NCBI GenBank assembly: GCA_036444495.1
Contig: JAZGBC010000180.1
Location: 1-11,758 of the forward strand
DNA: 11,758 nucleotides
Direction: 5' to 3'
Origin: JAZGBC01 sp036444495
Lineage (GTDB): Bacteria; Pseudomonadota; Alphaproteobacteria; Kiloniellales; J153
In this document: piece by piece, positions 1 through 7,585 of the stretch
How the letters are laid out: each line of letters starts with the position of its first letter
How positions within the stretch are numbered: the stretch's first letter is position 1
Notes under the pieces: generated by a model
Database searches by the model: none
What the model was told of the DNA's origin: nothing
What the model saw: only the letters and a program-made list of their open reading frames with translations
Translations under genes and position numbers: made by a program

Positions 1-1653
1 GAGACCAACGCCCAACTCCGCTTCGAGCCCGGCATGACCCTGACCGTCATCGCGCTGGAAGAGCTGCGCCTGACAGCGAGCAACCTCGAATTAGCCGGGA
101 CGAAACTGGCGAGCCTCACGGTTGCGGGCGACCTCGGCGGCAATCCGGCGATCCTGTTCGGCGATTTGGATATTTCCCTCGATCTGGCGGGTTTCGCGCG
201 CGAGCCCTTCGCCCTTGGCAAGACCAGACTGTCCCTGCCCACAAGTGTTTCCTGGACGCGAGAGCAACTCTCCGCGAACCTGCGCGCCGCCGGGAGCCTG
301 GAAATCGAGGAATTGGCGTTCGAAGACACCATCGCCCTGGACGAAGCCCTTAGCGCGCGCATCGCCAGCGCCTCGGCCGCGTACAGCCAAAAAACCGGGG
401 GTGGATTTTTCTTCACGCATAACCTCGACCTCGCGGTTGACGCGATCGGCGCCAACCTGACGCGCGCGGACGGCGATCCGCTCCGCGTCCAGGGCAATAT
501 TCCGAATCTGCATTTTCGAGGGACCTACACGACCGGGCAGCCCTACTGGGGCCGCGCTGAAATCAAGGACGCGCGCGTGAGACTGCCCGATTACGGCGTC
601 ACGCTCGAGCAACTGGTGGCGGAGCTGGCCCTCGATGAGACCGGGGATGCCGCCGTGCTTCACGCGACGGCGCGGGGACCCGGCGGCGCCGGCCGCATCG
701 CGCTCCAGGCCCGGCACCGATTCTCGGACGGCCGGGGCGATCTCGATTTCGAGCTGAACCCCCTTACCTTCGCGCCCGGCGCCCTGCAGCCCGGCGCGCT
801 CGCGCCGGCGCTTGCGGCCTTGCGGGCCGTGACCGGCACGGCGCGTGCCGACGCGCGCCTGAACTGGGCGCCGGGCAGGCTCGAAGGCGACGGACACCTT
901 GTCCTGGAGGAATTCTCCTTCGACAGCGACGACGCCAAAGTCGAGGGACTCGACCTCGAACTCAGCCTCGACCGGCTGTTCCCGCCGGGCAGCCCGCCCG
1001 GCCAGCGCCTGACCGTGCGGCGCGTCGACCCCGGCGTGCCCGTCGAGAACCTGACGATTCGCTATCAACTTCAACCGGGTCCGCCGCCGCGCCTCGTCAT
1101 TCAGGAAGGCGAATTCGAATGGAGCGGCGGGCGATTCTTCGTTCAGGACCTGGTGCTCGATCCCAAATCCGAACGCCACAACGCCACGCTTCAAGTCGAG
1201 GACCTGGACCTGGCCGAACTCTTTGCGGTTCTCAACATCGACGGCCTGCAAGGCAGCGGACGCATTTCCGGTGCGCTGCCCTTCACCATTGAGGACGAAG
1301 CCGTGACCATCCGTAACGCACAACTCGACGCACAGGAGCCGGGCGTGATTCGGTACCGATCGGAGCAGGCCGAGCAGGTGCTGGCCGGCGGCGGCGAGTC
1401 GACGGAACTCATGCTGCGCGCGCTGGAAAATTTCCATTACGACCAGTTGTCGCTGGGTGTTGAAAAATCCGCCGACGGAAATCTGCGCGTCAAGACCACC
1501 CTCATGGGCAAGAATCCGGATCTGCTGGAGGGCCATCCCTTCCGCTTCAACATCAACCTGGAAACCGACGCGGGCAAACTCCTGGCCGCGCTCAGCCAGC
1601 TCTATTCCCTGTCCGACCGCGTGCTGCGGCGCGCGGGGATATTCGCGCGCTAA
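1..1653 (+). CDS. ydbH: YdbH-family AsmA-like intermembrane phospholipid transport protein, C-terminal part (5' truncated by window edge)
   Basis: The frame is open from the first base, so the gene begins upstream; 550 residues to the TAA stop are visible, where the family usually has about 850-900. The ATG at 34 is internal and not a credible start. The protein alternates short hydrophobic and polar beta-strand segments with almost no Cys, as expected of the long beta-taco groove of AsmA-like proteins that carry phospholipids across the periplasm. The C-terminal part, including the segment near residues 470-540 that ends in LLAALSQLYSLSDRVLRRAG, resembles the YdbH C-terminal domain (Pfam 'dicarboxylate transport' family), which in E. 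coli contacts YnbE. Identification rests on this resemblance plus the two following genes, which are the family's standard partners. In E. coli YdbH is partly redundant with TamB and YhdP. An antisense open frame across the gene is a GC-rich shadow. Confidence 0.85.
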   Translation, partial: ETNAQLRFEPGMTLTVIALEELRLTASNLELAGTKLASLTVAGDLGGNPAILFGDLDISLDLAGFAREPFALGKTRLSLPTSVSWTREQLSANLRAAGSLEIEELAFEDTIALDEALSARIASASAAYSQKTGGGFFFTHNLDLAVDAIGANLTRADGDPLRVQGNIPNLHFRGTYTTGQPYWGRAEIKDARVRLPDYGVTLEQLVAELALDETGDAAVLHATARGPGGAGRIALQARHRFSDGRGDLDFELNPLTFAPGALQPGALAPALAALRAVTGTARADARLNWAPGRLEGDGHLVLEEFSFDSDDAKVEGLDLELSLDRLFPPGSPPGQRLTVRRVDPGVPVENLTIRYQLQPGPPPRLVIQEGEFEWSGGRFFVQDLVLDPKSERHNATLQVEDLDLAELFAVLNIDGLQGSGRISGALPFTIEDEAVTIRNAQLDAQEPGVIRYRSEQAEQVLAGGGESTELMLRALENFHYDQLSLGVEKSADGNLRVKTTLMGKNPDLLEGHPFRFNINLETDAGKLLAALSQLYSLSDRVLRRAGIFAR

Positions 1654-1723
1654 GACGGGTATGCACCCTTTCGACAGCATGGTATCAAGACGCGACTCAC
1701 TTGCCTCACGCCGGATGGAGATC

Positions 1724-1948
1724 ATGAAAATCCCGAGCCAAAGACCCGGCCGTAACGGCGCCGCGGCGGGGCTGATCTGCCTGCTGCTCGCCGCTGGGCT
1801 GGTGGCGGGCTGTGAACCCACGGTGAAGTTGGAGGCCCCGACGGAGCCGATCACGATCAACCTGAACATCAAGCTGGACGCCGACATCCGTGTCCGGCTG
1901 GAAGAGCAAGCGAAGGAAGACATCGCCGCCAATCCGGACGTCTTCTAA
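1724..1948 (+). CDS. ynbE: YnbE-family outer-membrane lipoprotein
   Basis: A 74-residue protein with an Arg/Lys-containing n-region, a Leu/Ala/Gly hydrophobic core (about residues 14-28) and a lipobox LVAGC with the acylated Cys at residue 30. Residue +2 after the Cys is Glu, not Asp, so Lol sorting to the outer membrane is expected. The mature part is only about 45 residues and carries the family hallmark PITINLNIKLDADIRVRLEE. In E. coli this small lipoprotein multimerises at the outer membrane and docks the C-terminus of YdbH, completing an inner-to-outer membrane bridge. The start at 1724 gives a normal signal peptide; an in-frame ATG at 1715 would add only three residues. A GGAG lies just upstream, close to the ATG. 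It is 70 nt downstream of ydbH and 63 nt upstream of ydbL, so cotranscription is likely. Confidence 0.88.
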   Translation: MKIPSQRPGRNGAAAGLICLLLAAGLVAGCEPTVKLEAPTEPITINLNIKLDADIRVRLEEQAKEDIAANPDVF

Positions 1949-2011
1949 GGACGCGCGCCTCGGCGCCCCGGACTTCCGCGTTGGCCGAACCGATCCAAGG
2001 GAGTTGACGCC

Positions 2012-2350
2012 ATGCTCAGGCGATACCGTTTCCCCATTGCCGCCCTGGCCGCCTTCCTGCTCGTCATGACCGCGGTTCCACCGCTCGTCCAGGCGCAGTC
2101 CTTGGATGATTTGCGCGCCTCGGGCGCGGTCGGCGAGCGCTTCGACGGCTTTGCCCAGGCGCTCAAATCCAGCGCCGCGGGCGTGGTCAAAAAGGTCAAC
2201 GCCAAACGCCAGAAAATCTACAGCGACAGGGCGGCGAAGGAAGGCACTTCCGTCGAGCAGGTCGGCCGCGTCTACGCCAAGCAGATTTTCCGCAAGGCCC
2301 CGCCGGGCACGAAGCTCCTACAGGAAAACGGCAAGTGGGTGACTAAGTAA
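2012..2350 (+). CDS. ydbL: YdbL-family (DUF1318) periplasmic protein
   Basis: A 112-residue protein, near the usual length of about 108. It begins with a Sec signal peptide: MLRRYR n-region, hydrophobic core at residues 8-24, and likely cleavage after VQA at residue 28. The mature part, from QSLDDLRASGAVGERFDGF through VNAKRQKIYSDRAAKEGTSV to the Tyr/Phe-rich KQIF...GKWV end, matches the DUF1318 pattern in which a conserved N/KxxR...Y..IA..G segment is followed by a GxxxxxxxGxW tail. YdbL is encoded with YdbH and YnbE and is thought to act as a periplasmic chaperone or regulator of their complex. GGGAG about 8-10 nt before the ATG is a good ribosome binding site. It is probably the last gene of the ydbH operon, because a fresh promoter follows in the 145-nt gap. 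Confidence 0.88.
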   Translation: MLRRYRFPIAALAAFLLVMTAVPPLVQAQSLDDLRASGAVGERFDGFAQALKSSAAGVVKKVNAKRQKIYSDRAAKEGTSVEQVGRVYAKQIFRKAPPGTKLLQENGKWVTK

Positions 2351-2414
2351 CGCCTGCCGTGCCGCGGTTCTGACCGCCCCTTTCTGCCTCCCCCGAAAAG
2401 CCGCCGGGCCCGCG

Positions 2415-2442
2415 TTGCGCTCGGGTAGGAAGCCTCTATAGT
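2415..2442 (+). promoter_or_regulatory. Candidate sigma70 promoter for the molybdoenzyme-maturation operon
   Basis: In the 145-nt gap between ydbL and the AAA+ ATPase gene, TTGCGC (2415-2420) and TATAGT (2437-2442) are separated by 16 nt. The -10 box matches the consensus at 5 of 6 positions and the -35 box at only 3 of 6. The position, 54 nt before the start codon and at a change of function between gene groups, supports it. No clear terminator for the ydbL transcript is visible ahead of it, so read-through from upstream is possible. Confidence 0.4.
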
Positions 2443-2495
2443 TTGGCCCGGATGCGGGGCAAACCCTCGCGCAAAACCGGAGGAAAGACAGGGAC

Positions 2496-3425
2496 ATGGC
2501 GGATCGGCCGGCCCCCGTTCCGGCCTCGGTTGACGAGGCGCTGGACCTGCTTACGCGCGGGGGATACGTGGCCGACCGCTCGCTGGCGACCGTGCTCTAT
2601 CTCTCGCTCGGGCTGCGCCGGCCGCTGTTCCTCGAAGGCGAGGCCGGCGTGGGCAAGACAGAGATCGCCAAGGTGCTGGCCGAGGTGCTGGGCCGGCGCC
2701 TCCTGCGCCTGCAATGCTACGAGGGGCTCGATGTTTCCTCGGCGGTCTACGAGTGGAACTACCCTCGCCAGATGGTCGAGATCCGCATCTCCGAGGCCGC
2801 CGGCGACCGCGACCGGGAGACCCTCGCCACCGATATCTTCGAGGAGCGCTTCCTGATCGAGCGGCCCTTGCTGCAGGCGCTCAAGCCCGACCCGGCCGGC
2901 CCGCCCGTGCTGCTCATCGACGAGCTGGACCGCAGCGACGAGCCCTTCGAAGCCTTCCTGCTCGAAGTGCTGTCGGACTACCAGATCACCATCCCCGAGC
3001 TCGGCACCATCAAGGCGCCCGAGCCGCCCATCGTGGTCATCACCTCGAACCGCACGCGCGAGATCCACGATGCGCTGAAGCGGCGCTGCTTCTATCACTG
3101 GCTCGACTATCCGAACGCCGAGCGCGAGCTGGAGATCCTGCGCGTCAAGGCGCCCGGCGCGTCCGAATCGCTGGCCCGCGAGGTGGTCGCCTTCGTGCAG
3201 GAGCTGCGCGGCATGGACCTGTTCAAGCTGCCCGGCATCGCCGAGACCATCGACTGGGCCGATGCGCTCACCCAGCTCGACAAGATCAGCCTCGACCCGG
3301 AGACGGTGGATACTACTTTGGGCGTCCTTCTCAAGTACCAGGACGACATCGCCAAGCTGCAAGGCAGCGAAGCCGCCCAGGTCCTGGACGAAGTCAAGAA
3401 GGCCGCGGCCGCCGGCGGGGTCTGA
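2496..3425 (+). CDS. coxD: MoxR/CoxD-type AAA+ ATPase
   Basis: A 309-residue single-domain AAA+ protein. Visible motifs are Walker A GEAGVGKT (48-55), Walker B VLLIDELD (138-145), sensor 1 ITSN (182-185) and an arginine-finger-like ALKRRC (193-198). The segment DYQITIPELGTIKAPEPP between Walker B and sensor 1 is typical of the CoxD branch of MoxR ATPases. CoxD works with the VWA protein CoxE to complete the active site of aerobic CO dehydrogenase after the apoenzyme is made. Related pairs serve other xanthine-oxidase-family enzymes. A VWA gene follows after only 6 nt, the classic AAA/VWA pairing. GGAGG at 2479-2483 precedes the ATG by 12 nt. The CoxD-like role is inferred from neighbours; the ATPase identity is direct. 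A long antisense open frame here is a shadow. Confidence 0.9.
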   Translation: MADRPAPVPASVDEALDLLTRGGYVADRSLATVLYLSLGLRRPLFLEGEAGVGKTEIAKVLAEVLGRRLLRLQCYEGLDVSSAVYEWNYPRQMVEIRISEAAGDRDRETLATDIFEERFLIERPLLQALKPDPAGPPVLLIDELDRSDEPFEAFLLEVLSDYQITIPELGTIKAPEPPIVVITSNRTREIHDALKRRCFYHWLDYPNAERELEILRVKAPGASESLAREVVAFVQELRGMDLFKLPGIAETIDWADALTQLDKISLDPETVDTTLGVLLKYQDDIAKLQGSEAAQVLDEVKKAAAAGGV

Positions 3426-3431
3426 TCCACC

Positions 3432-4709
3432 ATGACCCGCACAGACCCGCCCCCCGAGCCCATCGCCATCCTGCCCAAGGCGAACGCGCCGGTGCCCTCG
3501 GGGCGGCTGGTCGAGAACATCATGCATTTCGCGCGCGCCCTGCGCGCCGCCGGCCTGCCGGTGGGACCGGGCAAGGTGCTGAGCGCGATCCGGGCGGTGC
3601 AGGCGGTGGGGCTCAGGCGGCGCGAGGACTTCTACTGGGCGCTGCACGCGGTCTTCGTCAACCGGCGCGACCAGCAGGAGCTGTTCGACCAGGCCTTCCA
3701 CGTCTTCTGGCGTAACCCGAAGATCCTGGAGCGCATCATGGGCCTGCTGCTGCCCGACCTGCGCCCCACTCTGCCGCCGGACTCCGAAAACGTCCTGCAG
3801 CTCAGCCGCCGCCTGGCCGAGGCGCTGCGCGCGGGGGCGCGCGCCGGCGAGGGAGACCGCGAGCCGCCGGAAGAGGAAATCGAGATCGACGCGGTACTCA
3901 CCTATTCGGCCAAGGAGGTCTTGCAGACGCGCGACTTCGAGGCCATGAGCAACGCGGAGTTGGAGCAGGCCAAGGCGGCCATCGCGGCCATGCGCCTACC
4001 CATCATGGACCTGCCCACGCGGCGCTTCCAGCCCGCCCACGCGGGCCGCCGGGCCGACCTGCGCGCCACCATGCGCGCGGCGCTGCGTTCGGGATCGGAT
4101 ACCATCCCGCTGCGTTGGAAGACCCCGCGCAGGCGCCATCCGCCGCTCGTCATCCTGTGCGACATCTCCGGCTCCATGGCGCGCTACTCGCGCATGCTGC
4201 TGCACTTCATGCACAGCATCACCAACGACCGGGACCGGGTGCACACCTTCGTCTTCGGCACGCGGCTGACCAACATCACCCGGCACCTGCGCCACAAGGA
4301 CGTGGACGTGGCGCTGGAGAAGGTCGCCGAGGCGGTGGCCGACTGGGCCGGCGGCACGCGCATCGGCACCTGCCTGCACCGCTTCAACATCGACTGGTCG
4401 CGCCGCGTGCTGGGCCAGGGCGCGGTGGTGCTGTTCATCTCCGACGGGCTCGACCGGGACAACGCGGCAGGGCTGTCCGAAGAGGTCGCCCACCTGCACC
4501 GCTCCTGCCGGCGCCTGATTTGGCTCAACCCGCTCTTGCGCTATGAGGGTTATGAGCCAAAATCCCTGGGCGCGCGGGTCATCATGCCGCACGTGGACGA
4601 CTTCAGGACCGTGCACAACCTGGAGAGCCTGCGCCAGTTGACCGAGGTCCTGAGCCGCCCCGTGACCCGCCGCCAGGAGGCCGCCAGCGAATGGGCGCAC
4701 GCGCTATGA
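3432..4709 (+). CDS. coxE: CoxE-type von Willebrand factor A domain protein
   Basis: A 425-residue protein with no signal peptide, presumably cytoplasmic. The C-terminal half is a VWA domain with an intact metal-ion-dependent adhesion site: DISGS (244-248), the Thr of GGTRIG (307-312) and the Asp of SDGLDR (337-342). This matches the VWA CoxE-like family. The N-terminal half (about 24-200) is helical and includes an acidic stretch GDREPPEEEIEID (141-153), as in other CoxE proteins. CoxE is the partner of the CoxD ATPase; the pair is required for insertion or remodelling of the Mo active site in CO dehydrogenase. The gene sits 6 nt after the ATPase gene, and its TGA overlaps the next start in an ATGA, so translational coupling is likely. 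No key residue is missing. Confidence 0.9.
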   Translation: MTRTDPPPEPIAILPKANAPVPSGRLVENIMHFARALRAAGLPVGPGKVLSAIRAVQAVGLRRREDFYWALHAVFVNRRDQQELFDQAFHVFWRNPKILERIMGLLLPDLRPTLPPDSENVLQLSRRLAEALRAGARAGEGDREPPEEEIEIDAVLTYSAKEVLQTRDFEAMSNAELEQAKAAIAAMRLPIMDLPTRRFQPAHAGRRADLRATMRAALRSGSDTIPLRWKTPRRRHPPLVILCDISGSMARYSRMLLHFMHSITNDRDRVHTFVFGTRLTNITRHLRHKDVDVALEKVAEAVADWAGGTRIGTCLHRFNIDWSRRVLGQGAVVLFISDGLDRDNAAGLSEEVAHLHRSCRRLIWLNPLLRYEGYEPKSLGARVIMPHVDDFRTVHNLESLRQLTEVLSRPVTRRQEAASEWAHAL

Positions 4710-5035
4710 CCCAAGGACTTCCCGACGACGACCTGCTGACCGAGGCCGGGCGCTGGCGCGATGAGGGGCGCCGCGTGGCGCTGGCCACCGTGGTCGCCAC
4801 CTGGGGCTCCTCGCCCAGGCCCGTGGGCAGCCAGCTCGCCGTGGACGAATCGGGCAACATGCTGGGCTCGGTCTCGGGCGGCTGCATCGAGGGCGCGGTG
4901 GTACACGAGGCCGGCTCGGTCCTGGAAAGCGGCGAGCCCAAGCTCCTGGAATACGGCGTGACCGACGAGATGGCCTGGGAGGTGGGACTGGCCTGCGGCG
5001 GCACGGTCAAGGTCTTCGTCGAGCGCTTGGATTAG
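4706..5035 (+). CDS. XdhC/CoxI family protein, N-terminal (cofactor-binding) half as a separate gene
   Basis: A 109-residue protein equal to the XdhC_CoxI N-terminal domain. It carries WGSSPRPVGSQLAV (33-46), GSVSGGCIEGAV and VGLACGGTVKVFVE, including the two conserved Cys in GGC and LACGG. XdhC proteins bind sulfurated molybdenum cofactor and deliver it to xanthine-oxidase-family apoenzymes. The start at 4706 is chosen because it overlaps the TGA of the VWA gene as ATGA; an in-frame ATG at 4691 would add five residues. In full-length XdhC this domain is followed directly by a Rossmann domain, which here is a separate gene starting 158 nt later. Split pairs of this kind occur in many Alphaproteobacteria, so this is not necessarily a broken gene. 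Confidence 0.87.
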   Translation: MTQGLPDDDLLTEAGRWRDEGRRVALATVVATWGSSPRPVGSQLAVDESGNMLGSVSGGCIEGAVVHEAGSVLESGEPKLLEYGVTDEMAWEVGLACGGTVKVFVERLD

Positions 5036-5080
5036 AACGCAGTCGTGATCATGCACACAAAAAGACCCCCGGCCCTCATA

Positions 5081-5145
5081 CTTCGACAAGCTCAGCATGA
5101 GGGCCTCACCCTGAGCCCAGGGCCTCATCCTGAGCCTGTCGAAGG
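5081..5145. repeat. REP-type inverted repeat between the two xdhC-like genes
   Basis: Two arms of about 24 nt face each other: CTTCGACAAGCTCAGCATGA on the left and, on the right, a near-exact reverse complement ending in GAGCCTGTCGAAG. They are separated by a short spacer holding a further half-unit CCTCACCCTGAGC. The same unit recurs at 7888-7976. It belongs to a widespread proteobacterial REP-like class with the core CTGAGCTTGTCGAAGG. It occupies most of the 158-nt gap that interrupts an otherwise tightly packed operon, and could fold in the mRNA and change expression of the genes downstream. Confidence 0.8.
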
Positions 5146-5193
5146 AGAAGCCCGCCTCGTGTTCGACCCGAGGTTGGACTGGGTCCTCGCGCC

Positions 5194-5910
5194 ATGAAAC
5201 GCGAAACCTTCGCAGCCTTGCAGGCCGCCCGCGCGGCCAAGCGCCCCGCCGCCCTGGTCAGCAACCTGGAGACCGGGCGTCAGGCCCTGCTCGAGGGTGA
5301 CCGGGTGAGCGGCGAGCTGACGTTGGGCGGTGCCGCGCTGGAGCAGGCGCGGCGCGCGCTGGCCGACGATAAGAGCGGTACCTTGGAGGGCACGCGCCTC
5401 TTCGTGCACGTCTTCAACCCGCCGCTCAGGTTGATCGTGGTCGGCGCGGTGCACATCGCCCAGACACTGCTGCCCATGGCGGCACTGGCCGGCTATGACG
5501 TGACCCTGGTGGACCCGCGCAAGGCCTGGGCGAGCGATGCGTGCTTTCCAGGTCTTACGGTCCTGACCGACTGGCCGGACGAGGCGCTCAAATCGCTCGA
5601 TCCCGACCGGCGCAGCGCTGTGGTGGTCCTCACTCACGACCCCAAGCTGGACGACCCGGCGCTCCAGGTCGTGCTTCGCTCGCCCGCGTTTTACGTGGGC
5701 GCCCTGGGCAGCCGCCGGACCCACGCCAAGCGCCTGGCGCGCCTGCGCGAAGCCGGGCTCGGCGAGGAGGCGCTGGCCCGCATCGACGCGCCCATCGGAC
5801 TCGACATCGGCGCCAAAAGCCCGGCCGAGATCGCGCTTGCCATCCTGGGCGAGATCACCCGCGTGCGCCACGGCGCCCCACCGCTCGTCAAGCCCGAGGC
5901 CGCGGAATGA
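5194..5910 (+). CDS. XdhC/CoxI family protein, Rossmann-domain half as a separate gene
   Basis: A 238-residue protein matching the XdhC Rossmann domain. Residues 1-75 form an N-terminal extension; then LIVVGAVHIAQ (near 79-89) gives the modified dinucleotide-binding turn, DVTLVDPR the second strand, VVVLTHDPKLDDPAL the central motif, and FYVGALGSRRTHAKR and IGLDIGAKSPAEIALAILGEI the conserved end. The GAVHIAQ form is characteristic of the CoxI-like branch. It should work with the 109-residue protein upstream in handling sulfurated cofactor for a molybdenum hydroxylase. The ATG at 5194 has a weak ribosome binding site (GAGG about 20 nt upstream). I found no better in-frame start between the REP repeat and this ATG. 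The fused cofactor gene follows after 10 nt. Confidence 0.88.
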   Translation: MKRETFAALQAARAAKRPAALVSNLETGRQALLEGDRVSGELTLGGAALEQARRALADDKSGTLEGTRLFVHVFNPPLRLIVVGAVHIAQTLLPMAALAGYDVTLVDPRKAWASDACFPGLTVLTDWPDEALKSLDPDRRSAVVVLTHDPKLDDPALQVVLRSPAFYVGALGSRRTHAKRLARLREAGLGEEALARIDAPIGLDIGAKSPAEIALAILGEITRVRHGAPPLVKPEAAE

Positions 5911-5920
5911 GTAGGTGGCG

Positions 5921-7567
5921 ATGATTTTCGGCGAGACACCGCTCGATATCGCCGAGGGAGCGATCCTGGCCCATTCCCTGCGCCTGAATGGATTGAGATT
6001 CAAGAAGGGGCGCCTGCTATCGGCCGATGATATCGAGGCCCTGCGCGCGGCCGGCGTGGAAAGCGTCGTCGCCGCGCGCCTGGAGGCCCACGACCTGCAC
6101 GAGGACAAGGCCGCCGCCGCCGTGGCCGAGGCGATCATGGGCCAGGGCCTGAGCGCCAGCGCCGCCTTCACGGGCCGCGTCAATCTGGTGGCCGAGACGC
6201 GAGGTGTTCTGGTCGTGGACCGCGCCCGCCTGGACGCCCTCAACCGGGTGGACGAAGGAGTCACGCTGGCCACGCTTGCGCCCTATGAGCTGGTCGAGCC
6301 GCGCCAGATGGCGGCCACGGTCAAGATCGTGCCCTTCGCCGTATCCAGGGATACGCTTGAGCGCTGCCTGGCCGCCGGACGCGGCGGCGATACGCCGCTC
6401 CTGTCCATCGCCGTGCTGCGCCCGCGCAAGGTTGGACTGGTGCAGAGCCACCTGCCGGGCATGAAGGAAAGCCTTCTGGACAAGACCAAGGCCGCGGTCG
6501 ATGCGCGCCTGGCCGCGCTCGATTGCGCGCCCGCCGAGGAGTTGCGCTGCGCCCATCAGGAGGGCGAGCTGGCCGAGGCGATCGGCAAGCTGATCGGGCG
6601 CGGGGTCGAGCTCCTGCTGGTTTCCGGCGCCTCGGCCATCGTCGACCGGCGCGACGTGGTGCCCGCGGGTATCGCCACGGCCGGTGGCGTCATCGACCAC
6701 TTCGGCATGCCGGTGGATCCGGGCAACCTGATCCTGCTCGGACATCTCGGCGAGACCCCGGTCATCGGCCTGCCGGGCTGCGCCCGCTCGCCCAAGCTCA
6801 ACGGCTTCGACTGGGTGCTGCGGCGCCTGATCGCCGGCCTGCCGGTCACGCCGCGCGAATTGACGGGCATGGGTGCGGGCGGCCTGCTCAAGGAGATCGC
6901 CTCGCGCCCCCTGCCCCGGGCCGAGGCGGTGGACGAGACCCGGAGCGGACCGCCCCAGGCTCCGCGCGTCGCCGCCATCCTGCTCGCCGCCGGCCAGTCG
7001 CGGCGCATGGGCCCGCGCAACAAGCTGCTCGCCGAGGTCGGCGGCCGGGCCATGGTGGCGCGCACCGCCGAGGCGGTGCTGGCCTCGAAGGCCGAGCCGG
7101 TCATCGTGGTCACCGGCCACGAGCGCGAAGGTGTCGAGGCGGCGCTCGGCGGACTTTCGCTGCGCTGCCTGCACAACCCGGAACACGCGGCCGGCCTGAG
7201 CACCTCGTTGCACCGGGGCCTGGCGGCCGTGCCCGAGGAGACGGACGGTGTTCTCGTTTGTCTGGGCGATATGCCGAACGTCGGGGCGGCGGTGATCGAC
7301 CGCCTGATCGCCGCTTTCGATCCCTTGGAGGGCCGCGCCATCTGCCTGCCCACCTGGCAGGGCAAGCGCGGCAACCCCCTGCTCTTCGCCCGGCGCTTCT
7401 TCGCCGAGATGCAGGAGATTCACGGCGACGTGGGCGCGCGTCACCTGATCGGCGAGTACCCGGAAGTGGTCTGCGAGGTCGCCATGGACGAGCTGGACTC
7501 GGGCGCGGGCGTGCTGATCGACGTGGACACGCCCGAGGCGCTCGATGCGCTGCGCTCGCCGGGCTGA
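5921..7567 (+). CDS. MoeA-like molybdopterin-binding domain fused to a MobA/MocA-like nucleotidyltransferase
   Basis: A 548-residue two-domain protein. The N-terminal part (about 1-335) resembles molybdopterin-binding MoCF/MoeA-like domains: an opening FGETPLDIAEGAILAHSLR, a central segment with LLVSGASAIVDRRDVVPAGI, GMPVDPGNLILLG, and PVIGLPGCARSPKLNGFDWV. The C-terminal part (about 345-545) is a GT-A type NTP transferase with the signature LLAAGQSRRMG...NKLL (353-370), a metal-binding GDMP near 448, and GKRGNPLLF near 480. This half resembles MocA, the CTP:molybdopterin cytidylyltransferase that makes the MCD cofactor of xanthine-oxidase-family enzymes. The fusion suggests molybdate insertion and nucleotide attachment on one chain. 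I chose ATG 5921, with TAGG upstream; GTG 5915 would add two residues. It lies 10 nt after the Rossmann gene. Cytidylyl versus guanylyl specificity is inferred from context only. Confidence 0.88.
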   Translation: MIFGETPLDIAEGAILAHSLRLNGLRFKKGRLLSADDIEALRAAGVESVVAARLEAHDLHEDKAAAAVAEAIMGQGLSASAAFTGRVNLVAETRGVLVVDRARLDALNRVDEGVTLATLAPYELVEPRQMAATVKIVPFAVSRDTLERCLAAGRGGDTPLLSIAVLRPRKVGLVQSHLPGMKESLLDKTKAAVDARLAALDCAPAEELRCAHQEGELAEAIGKLIGRGVELLLVSGASAIVDRRDVVPAGIATAGGVIDHFGMPVDPGNLILLGHLGETPVIGLPGCARSPKLNGFDWVLRRLIAGLPVTPRELTGMGAGGLLKEIASRPLPRAEAVDETRSGPPQAPRVAAILLAAGQSRRMGPRNKLLAEVGGRAMVARTAEAVLASKAEPVIVVTGHEREGVEAALGGLSLRCLHNPEHAAGLSTSLHRGLAAVPEETDGVLVCLGDMPNVGAAVIDRLIAAFDPLEGRAICLPTWQGKRGNPLLFARRFFAEMQEIHGDVGARHLIGEYPEVVCEVAMDELDSGAGVLIDVDTPEALDALRSPG

Positions 7568-7585
7568 TAACAAAGAGCGTGGATA

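Noticed and set aside
91..1932. 613-codon open frame on the minus strand opposite ydbH/ynbE
   Set aside because: It lies antisense to two genes with recognisable family features, and its translation shows no domain. It is an expected by-product of high GC content.
2436..3701. 421-codon minus-strand open frame opposite the AAA+ ATPase gene
   Set aside because: The plus strand carries intact Walker A, Walker B and sensor motifs. The antisense product is Gly/Leu/Asp-rich with no fold signal.
4550..5128. Minus-strand frames starting or ending in the REP units (also near 7441-7959), with LSLSK- and STSSG-type ends
   Set aside because: These peptides come from the REP core CTTCGACAAGCTCAG and appear at each REP copy. 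They are not genes.
4706..5910. A single xdhC gene disrupted by REP insertion into two pseudogene halves
   Set aside because: Each half has its own start, the first with a coupled ATGA, and each ends at a natural domain border with all motifs intact. Split XdhC pairs are common in cox-type clusters.
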